From positions 601,635 through 665,634 of the forward strand of contig JAPTYO010000023.1 of NCBI GenBank assembly GCA_036873135.1: DNA of 64,000 nt. Reading direction: 5' to 3'. This DNA comes from Clarkia xantiana subsp. parviflora. Its lineage: Eukaryota > Streptophyta > Magnoliopsida > Myrtales > Onagraceae. The notes below the pieces were generated by a model that saw only the letters and a list, made by a program, of their open reading frames with translations, had not been told where the DNA came from and ran no database searches. Below are positions 56,017 to 64,000 of the stretch, one piece after another (the first letter of the stretch is position 1; each line of letters begins with the position of its first letter). Position numbers and translations under genes: made by a program.

Positions 56017-57681
56017 CGCTTGACAAATTTGGTTTATTTTCTATCCCTTCTGACAGAAATCAACTGTACAGGGGAATATACAATTACAGAATGAGGAAAG
56101 CTCAATTTGATGAAAAACCAACAAACGACCACGGCAATAATCTGAACCTTAATGCATCAAAATCAGCACAGCTAACAATGCATTGAGAGGAGCAACAGTA
56201 GAAAAGCAAATTGGTTATGGCAATTCATCGTAGCTAACAACAAAACAAAAACTGTGATCAATTTTTCCATATTTCTGTACAAGACGAAAATAGCTTATAT
56301 CAAGAAGTAATTGAACTAAGCAAACAATATCAATACCGGCATCCTTGTTCTAATAATGGCAAGAAAAATCTGAACGACGAATACACCGGTGAAGAGAAGA
56401 ACAAACCGAAATCCCATCTTCACATGCACAGCTACAATCCATGCAAAACGAAAAACATAATTAAAAACTACTTCTGCAAGACTTACTGGTTCTGCAGTTG
56501 GAACGTAACTAGGGCAACTGCAAACGCAGCCTGAGAAGTGAGATCGTATCCACCACGGCGGAAGAACGGGAACATGGAGCGGAGCTACGGCGGTCGAACT
56601 TGGTTAACCTTTCCAATTTTACACTTAGGTAACTTCTTCTTTTTGCGAATTATTATATAACTGCTTCTATTATAGCTATGAAGTATATATAGTATCGCGA
56701 GGGACCTAATTACCTATGTTACTTGGTTAATAATTAAATCATTATATAAACTTTAATTCAATTATAAATTAAGCTATTAGAATATTAATTTATACAATTG
56801 ACTGTCCGAATTTTTAATTTTCGTATAAATTGTTGTATTTAGCACCTTTTTTTTGTCAAATTTGGATAGTAAGTGAGCATATTTAAGTCGTGTATCCTTT
56901 TTTTTATGTGTACAAGATGGATCCGACGATAAATTGAAATGATTGCAGCAAACTACATTTAATTGTACATTCATTCAATTCTAACGGTGGTTTTCAATTA
57001 AGTGTCCAAATGAAAGTATTTTGCTGCAATAATTTCAATTTATTGACGATTTAATATTGAATACACATCAAAATATCAAACGTGACCAGAACTTGCTTCT
57101 TTTCTATTAAATTCAACAGAAATTATAACTGATATACTAATTTGCTCGAAAATTAGAAATTTAGATAGCCGAATTTTTAATATTTAACATTTTGGTAACG
57201 ATTTATAACTAGAATATAATTAAACTAGTAATTTATGTAAAAACAAATTCAAAATTGGATAAAAACAGATTTTTTTATGAATACATTCAATATCTATTAA
57301 TTCATTCATAAATCATAATTCACTCCCATCTTTACTAAATCGCATCAATATGTTATGTTTGATTATGGTAGATGAAATTTATGGTAGAGTTCATGAAATA
57401 CGTAGCAAATTCAACCATTTTGAAATTTAAAATTAACTATAGAATTTGTAAGGATATATCTTAATATTATATTTTTTTAAAAATTATACATGTGATGTGA
57501 CACAATATACAATTATGAACTTTAAAACACTACATAATTTTTTATAAATAATAATATAAAACTTAAAATAATTATTCGAACAATATATTTCAATGCATTC
57601 AGGTGTCTCGTCTGTCTATCCCACAACGAAGATACCAGTTTTATCGATAAAGTAGCATGGAATGGGTAATATTTTGGGACA
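56017..57681 (-). other. Cyclin T 5' region and intergenic AT-rich spacer
   Basis: A candidate 5' untranslated exon with splice-like edges lies near 56480-56600 (GC-richer, ending in ACCAGTAAGTC on the minus strand). From about 56650 to 57680 the sequence is very AT-rich and I see no gene. Confidence 0.45.
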
Positions 57682-57916
57682 TTTCTACAATGCTCTTGGA
57701 GCACCATGCTTTTGCCACTAAATTTTTTATTTTTTTATTGCCCTAAAGGTGAACCCCATAGATAAATTGATATTATTAATAGTATGATACACATCTTAGG
57801 TGTAGTTAAAAAAATTCATATTTTTTCATACTTTTAAAGTTTTACTTATGTTACAATTAAGTCCATCATAGTATTAAAAAAACCAAAAGCATGGTGCTCC
57901 CAAAGCATGGTAGAAA
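57682..57916. mobile_element. MITE with about 33-bp terminal inverted repeats
   Basis: The left end TTTCTACAATGCTCTTGGAG, continuing CACCATGCTTTTG, pairs with the right end, which reverse-complements to TTTCTACCATGCTTTGGGAG, continuing CACCATGCTTTTG. 235 bp, non-coding. It sits 14 bp from the next element. Confidence 0.85.
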
Positions 57917-57930
57917 AATCATAATATTTT

Positions 57931-58441
57931 GGGGTAAGAGCTTATAAACTATCTCGTTTGACTATTGTGAGATTTTGGTGTATGGAGTTTCACTTGTTGA
58001 TATGAGTTGTCTGAAGTTTCAACTTTGTTGAAATTTGGTTTTTTTATCTATTTCACAGGTTAAATTTAACAGATTTGTGAAATGACACTTTTGCCCTTTT
58101 GATAGATTTTTTTTATTTAATACCTTATTTAAGAAAATGTGAAATGATAAAATTACCCTTGTGATTAAACAAGGAGAATGAGAGTTGAGACTGATTTTTT
58201 TTTTGCTATGAGGGGTATTTATGACTTTTCATTCGAGCATGTGATTGTTGAACAAATAGCATTTTTGGGATATTTTTTTGTTCAGAAGACCAATTTCTAT
58301 TTGACTTAACAGCAAAAACAGACGGAGACACCAAATTTGAACAAAACTGAAACCTCAGACAGTTCATATCAACATTTGAAACCACCAAACACTAAAATCT
58401 CACAATCGCCAAACTTTGGACAGTTTATAGGTTCTTAACCC
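57931..58441. mobile_element. Mutator-like MITE with exact 9-bp target duplication
   Basis: TAATATTTT at 57922-57930 and 58442-58450 flanks the element. Ends are GGGGTAAGAGCTTATAAACT and, reverse-complemented on the right, GGGTTAAGAACCTATAAACT. Inner pairs include TTTGTTGAAATTTGGT. 511 bp, non-coding. A 9-bp duplication with long inverted repeats is the mark of the Mutator superfamily. Confidence 0.88.
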
Positions 58442-58540
58442 TAATATTTTATATATAATAATAATATTGGCTAAATGTTCTACAAGTACTAAAAGAAATA
58501 GACTTCACTTGGGGTCCAAGCAAGCATATGTATATAATAA

Positions 58541-61500
58541 CTAAATTTCAGGACCGGGTGCAAACAAGCTTATAAGGCCTCTGAAAACTTGTGCAGAGAG
58601 CTGGTGCGCTTGGAAAGCCTCCCCATCTATATTCCACACACTGCTGTTTCCACACGATTTAAATGTAAATGCTCGAGTCTGTTTATTGCAATATATACAC
58701 ATGAAAAGTAGGATAATTAGTCAATTATATATACTATTTATTATATAAACATGAGTTAGTTACCTACTTGCTAGCTTAAACTTGGTGTTCTGTCTATAAA
58801 CAATTTGCTAACTGGATTTTTTTAAAAGAGAAATTACTAGTCGCATTTACGTAAAACTATAATTTGCTAGCTCTGTTATAATTAGTCGTTAAATAGTGAT
58901 AGAGACATGCATCTGCGCATCGCGTGTCATCAGAGTTCAACTAAAAATTACAAGTTTCTTCATAGTCAACTAGCAAAATGCATATTTTCACAAAGTTCAG
59001 CTAGCAAATCGGATATTTTCGTCACTACTTAACAATAAAATTAGACGAAGCTTGCATATTGAAACTTTGTATAAGATCATCTAGCAATTTTTCTAAAAAA
59101 AGTTCAGTTAGCAAATTGTCCAAACTCCTAAAGTTCAGCTAGCAAGTTGCTAATTAACCCTATACACATTAGCCATGGATTTTCAACTAATACACATAAT
59201 TACCTTGTGGTGTTCCACAAAATCAAAGTTTAGGGGGTTCCCATCTTTCTTTGCTAGCTGAAGTAGATGCCTGTTCAAAACAAACAGCCACAAATCACAA
59301 AAAGGAGATTGCTTTCTCAGCAAGAAAGCCGGTGTAAGATTCAACAGCTTAAGATGGAGAACTTACCACAAGTAGAAAGGGCTAGGGCAATTCTTGACAA
59401 AAATGAGATGCATGAAACCATCGGCGAGGTGTGCATCTGCCACCAAACCATCGGGTGCTCTTTCATTTCGGTTCGACATGATAGCAGCACCGATGCTAAT
59501 GAAACGCCCTTTTGATCTCTTCCAAGTTATATCTCTATAAGAAGGCGACGGTTTTGAAGATTTACAGACACTACAGTTAACACGGCATATTACCCTTCGA
59601 GGTTTCTCTGGACTCCGCAACTTAGGTGACTGATTAACAGCTTCTCCATCATCCATTTCTTCGGGTTTTACTTCAGCAAATGCTACTTCAGCTTCATAAG
59701 ACCTAAAACAACGCGTTTCACAAATATGTAACAATAGTATTAAAAAAATAAAAAGGGGTTAATAACCTATGAAAGGTTTGAATTTTCAAAAGTTAAAATT
59801 TGAAATGTCTGAATTTTCAACTTTGTTAAACTTTGGTTTTCCGTCCATTTTTAGGGTTAAATTTAACAAAATTGTGTGAAATGACAGTTTTAACGGCAAA
59901 AATTGACGGAGACCTCTTATATCAACAAAGTTGAAAATTCAGACCTTCCAAATTAACTTTTGAAAATTCAGACCTCTCCGGTTAACATGAGTCAAAATTC
60001 AGACTTTTATAGGTTAATAACCAAAAAAAAAAACCCAGAAAGTGATAAATCCATGTTTGTACTTTACCTGTGCCTCATAAACACCTTTGTTCCGACATAA
60101 TCATACCGTTTGGGACCCATCCAACGGTATTTTTCACTTTCAGTTACTACATCTCCATAGAATCCATATCTATGGCACCAAAAAATGAATTGGTTCAGAA
60201 GAAGACTAAGAAGTCTCCCATATAAAAAACTAACATAATTTTCACAATATAGCAGATAGTAATGCAAATAAGCACTCCAAGAGAAAGAGGATGAATAGCA
60301 TTTGTTTATCAGCAAAGAGAAAATAAATAGGCAGGAAAAATCTACGGCATAACAACAAGTTTCAGGTCAGCAGAAGGATTTAAGTTTGAAGATAAAAGAG
60401 GAATTCATATCATTTGTGTCGCAAGTAGTCTAGGACACCAGCATTCACGAGAAACTACCCAGCAAAGGAAGCTGCATATCGTACACAAGGTTCGACCTTC
60501 GATGTAGATGTTGCTTTCCATCTTACAATCTGACCTATATCAAGAGCCAGCCTTTTACCCAGCACTATATGCAATGCAGATGTGGTGGGATCTCTAGCCC
60601 CTGTTGTACTGCATCATAAGAGCCACGAATTTATTGTCATTACAGAATCCGATATATTACAGATTAAAAAAAAAAAAAAAAAAACATGCTGAACAACAGT
60701 GTGCGGTTTTCAATTTCGAGAGAAAGAGAGGAGAATGCAGATGAATAGTTGAAGCTGTGATTTTACCAAATTACAATTGCATCAGTTGAGCCTGCCGGAA
60801 TGATTCCAAATCTAAATCGTTCATTCGGAAGGAAGGACCCCACATTATCATCTATAGCTTTGTCAGGGAAAAAAGATAAACAAGAGCCACATTAGCCTTT
60901 TCACAAAAATAACCTCTCAGATCACTGTTTCGAGTAATGATAAAGAGTCAGATAGGACCCACCTGTAACAGAGTCGGATCCATCGGCTCCTAGGATGGAA
61001 AAAGCCAACGAAGTTAGAAGCTTGAAGTATTTGCAGCACGGAGTTTAAGTTGATTTTTAAACAAAAAGAAGTTGATATTAACACCTGAGCAACCTGGCTC
61101 GCTTTCAGGAATTAGAGGAAACTGATCTTCATTTCGATAAGAAGTGTCTGTTGTAGCAGGTTCATCTGTACTGCTCAAGAAGATGTTCTTACTTTCTCCG
61201 AGAGACTGAAGAAAATCAGCAGGTGCAGGTGGATATGAAGCTTTATAACGTGTAGAAAGAAGTCCATTAAGAACTTCGTTGAAAAATCCATCACCTCCCT
61301 GCCAAACGTAGCACGTGAGAGAACAAAAATGAATTTAAGAATATGAAATGATGCCTGTAACTAATAGATGTAAAATTAGATTGTAACTTCATTATGCAAT
61401 ACTAACAATTGAGATTGGAAAGATTTTCACTAGAAACCTACCATCATTTAATGAACCTAAACAACGTTAGCCAATGCATATGTATATTTCTACTGACAGA

Positions 61501-63467
61501 GTTCTGAATAACATAACTCAAAATCAAGCATATTGGTAATTGGACTGTGAACAACACGAAACCATCTTTAAGACAGATCATGCAACTTAGAACCAGGGAT
61601 TACTTACATAAATAACTTGTAGTCTCTAACTTGCCGAAATAAAAAATCAAACTAAAATCTGAAGGAGAAAATCATGCAACTGATTGGGAGAAGTTGCGTT
61701 CACCGGATATAAGGACCTACTCACTTACAATGGACACAACACCATCATATAACTTTAGCTCCTCTTGTGATGTTGTTCTCATAACATCAAATGCATGACC
61801 CGCCTTCTCAGTAACAATGACCTGCGACAGAAAAGGAAATTTCTAGGGTATAAGCGGGTTGACTAAATAATATAGCAAGGTTAAAAGTCCCAAAAGTGAA
61901 CATTAATGAGACTGTTCATTTTATATTGAGAAGAGTTTTCTAGCATCCATTGAAATGAATTGTCCTGCATCTGAAAAGATTCAAGAAGAACATAGCTTTA
62001 AGTAAGCCGGTGAGCCTTTTAGCTTTAGCTTTAGCTTTGAGTTGTATATGGATCCATCTTGTAAAAATACCCTAGAACTAAGAGATTACATTACAAGATC
62101 TATCGCATATATTCACCTTTGTTTGCACCTTAGCTCTTGAAAATATGGGAGCCACTGCCTCCCATGTTCGACGTCCACTTCCTTTACCACTCATTGGATG
62201 AACAAAAATCTGACAAGTAAGTGGGAGTAATTGAAAATCACAATTAAGAAAAATCACCAATCTTAATCATTCCCAACTGCAGGTCTTACGAGGAGATTCT
62301 TTGGCCTATCATCAACTTGTTTATTCAAAAATAACGTGATATTATTAGCCCACATCTGACAAGCCTGCAAGTCTTTGTGGCCAAAAGTAAGCACGGCTGC
62401 TGACAGCAAAGAAGGCTGAGACTTTGATCTTTGGGCAAAATGCACACTAAACTGATACATCTGCATCATCAAACAGAAAATTTGACAGATAAGTAAATAT
62501 TATCATGGTGATTGAGTATAACACTGCTGCATTACAAGAACAAACCTGTGAGTCATGTCCTAAGAGATGCTTTGTAGGACCAGCGACATCTGCTTTGTTA
62601 TGAGTCGAACCGTTGCCAATTACCTCAACAGCGTAGATCTCACCAAATTTTATCTCGTTAGCCACTTGAGGAGCAGGTTTTATGATAAAGCTTACGGATC
62701 TGTCCTGTTCCGAATAGACATATTATCACATAAAGATGAAATTTTATACCCTTTATTACTGCAAAAGACGGTGCTTAAATTACCAGAAAGGAAAGCTTAA
62801 CTAAAAGAATGGAACAAAAACAATCACCAAACAAGTTTCACAAAGAAAATAAATTTTCAAACGTGAAATTAGTAGACACCTAATCTACTGGGAAGCAAAA
62901 ATGTCAAAAAAAGTAGTGGAATTGGTTCTTATACTCATAGCCCAACCCAGGAAAAGCACCATTTCGTATATGCAAAGATGAATCTCAAGATTCACATATT
63001 TGAGCTAATAATTCATTCTGTAGAGCTACTTTAAGCAAGGAAGCAAAGGCACTGTAATAAAAACAACTTCGAACAAGAGCCACTGTAAGCAGAGGCAAAT
63101 GCAACTACAAAAGACAGATATACATATATGAACAAGATGCAACCAAAGCAGAGTCAGATGCAGAATACAGTTATGATGCTTGCCAATAAAGCCATTGCAC
63201 AAACTCGAAAATTTATGCATAAGGCACACTAAGTAATCAATCATTCTCCATGAAAATATGAAAGCTAACTCAAAAAAAAAAAAAAAAAAAAAAACTTACT
63301 TTGGGGGCCGCAGGCTCAGCTAACTCCCACGATATGCCGTCGGAATCAATGTGAAGAATTACTTCTCCGACATGTTCCAGGAAAAGATTTGAAGACGGAG
63401 CAGGTCTTCGGCGGCCAACGCGATCGTCGTCTCCGAGAAAATGGTCGTCTTCTTCGTTTATTTCCAT
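58541..63467 (-). CDS. CERK: Ceramide kinase, thirteen exons, 602 aa
   Basis: Exons: 63300-63467, 62546-62704, 62290-62460, 62117-62209, 61729-61821, 61085-61298, 60963-60989, 60767-60857, 60459-60608, 60068-60169, 59367-59702, 59204-59270, 58541-58678; all GT-AG and in phase. The enzyme phosphorylates ceramide to ceramide-1-phosphate. The N-terminal part (FLEHVGEVILHIDSDGISWE) is the PH-like region. The diacylglycerol-kinase-type catalytic domain begins at IFVHPMSGKGSGRRTW (SGKGSG, residues 173-178) and has the nucleotide-binding GGDGFFNEVLNG at 229-240 and FGIIPAGSTDAI. The CERK-specific Cys motif C-x3-C-x2-C is present (Cys462, Cys466, Cys469, in VICRVNCSVC). The tail ends VFRGLISLFAPGPEI. 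Length matches the roughly 600-residue plant enzymes; the Arabidopsis gene is ACD5, whose loss causes ceramide build-up and spontaneous cell death. Start chosen at MEINEEDDHF by family resemblance; an in-frame Met lies eight codons upstream (63491). Exon 7 is only 27 bases. Confidence 0.93.
59755..60022. mobile_element. MITE in intron 10 of the ceramide kinase gene
   Basis: GGTTAATAACCTATGAAAGG at the left; on the right CTTTTATAGGTTAATAACC reverse-complements to the same end. Inner pairs share TTTTCAACTTTGTT. About 268 bp, the shortest member of the GGTTAATAAC family in this window. A-rich flanks hide any target duplication. Confidence 0.85.
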
Positions 63468-64000
63468 TTTGAGAAATGAATGCGATCTCACGAAAGCAGA
63501 GGAGAGATCTTCTGTAACTTACTTATATTGAAGAATTGACTAAACAGGAGCAACTGCAGAAAGAAATGCAGATGGGGTTTTGAAAATTTGATTCTTAAGA
63601 ATCTCTCTAATCAATCCTTCTCTGGAAAATTGAAATGGAGATGGGATCAAGAACTATGAGTAGTGCCTGAATTAACTACTGTCTTCCTTCAATTGGATGT
63701 TTATGCTTTGGTTCCTTACAAGTAAAATTTTGTTTACGGTCAATGTTTTAATTTCGTTCTTATTATTTGTTTTCAACTCAAATTATTTCCCTTTTGGCAA
63801 ATTTTTAAAATAATATAAGTATAATTAAGATAGTAAAAACTTGAAATATATTAAATTTTATTATATAAAAAATTATGTAATTTACAAATAAATTCAAGGT
63901 GAATACTTTAATTGACCTTCCACATTTTTAAAATAGTATATAATAATGTTAAAAATGATTATTCTGTGCATTTTTAAATCTTTATAATTATCGGTTGTGG
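63468..64000 (-). promoter_or_regulatory. 5' leader and promoter side of the ceramide kinase gene
   Basis: The first roughly 150 bases upstream of the start are GA/CT mixed and probably the 5' untranslated region; beyond 63720 the sequence is strongly AT-rich. No specific control element can be claimed. Confidence 0.4.

Noticed and set aside
59267..59515. 82-codon plus-strand frame over ceramide kinase exons 11 and 12
   Set aside because: Antisense shadow of the conserved exons; no independent support.
1..64000. tRNA, rRNA or other structured RNA genes
   Set aside because: None recognised by eye on either strand; the tRNA-like sequences found are retrotransposon primer binding sites only.

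Overview
This window is nuclear DNA of a plant, most likely a eudicot. The genes have many short exons split by AT-rich GT-AG introns and encode plant protein families (ceramide kinase, cyclin T, USP-domain receptor-like cytoplasmic kinase, membrane pseudokinase). The repeats are plant-type Gypsy and Copia LTR retrotransposons, MITEs and a satellite of about 178 bp. The species cannot be named from the sequence alone.

Positions 1-31657 are almost entirely a tandem satellite with a monomer of about 178 bp. There are two subfamilies: A (1-9691 and 20250-22335) and B (22336-31657). The array changes orientation twice, at about 23250 and 29528, and carries multi-monomer (higher-order) duplications. 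A 10.6 kb Gypsy-type element (9692-20249, minus strand) sits in it. That element has a gag/protease-like ORF but no reverse transcriptase or integrase, and an antisense multi-exon gene (12135-14530, plus strand) with one in-frame stop. A second, 5'-truncated relative (23421-26548, plus strand) has its 3' LTR split by a third relative, a clean solo LTR (25026-25930) with a 5-bp target duplication.

Positions 31658-41760 hold a nested pair of Copia elements, both minus strand. The outer element (31962-40718, target duplication AAATA) is decayed and has lost its reverse-transcriptase core. A young 4.0 kb Copia (34718-38736, identical 114-bp LTRs, target duplication TCAGG) with an intact 1094-residue pol ORF but no gag landed in its protease region. 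A minisatellite of about 60 bp follows at 40740-41735.

Positions 41760-64000 are gene space, with four genes all on the minus strand: a two-exon membrane-anchored pseudokinase (42164-44149), an eight-exon USP-domain plus kinase protein (47182-51983), a six-exon cyclin T (52853-56016) and a thirteen-exon ceramide kinase (58541-63467). Introns and spacers between them carry several related inverted-repeat (MITE/MULE-like) elements; one has an exact 9-bp target duplication. The four genes do not form an operon or an evident pathway. The cyclin T would act with CDKC in transcription elongation, the ceramide kinase in sphingolipid homeostasis, and the two kinase-fold proteins in signalling. Exon coordinates were worked out by hand from reading frame, GT-AG sites and family similarity; no transcript evidence was available.
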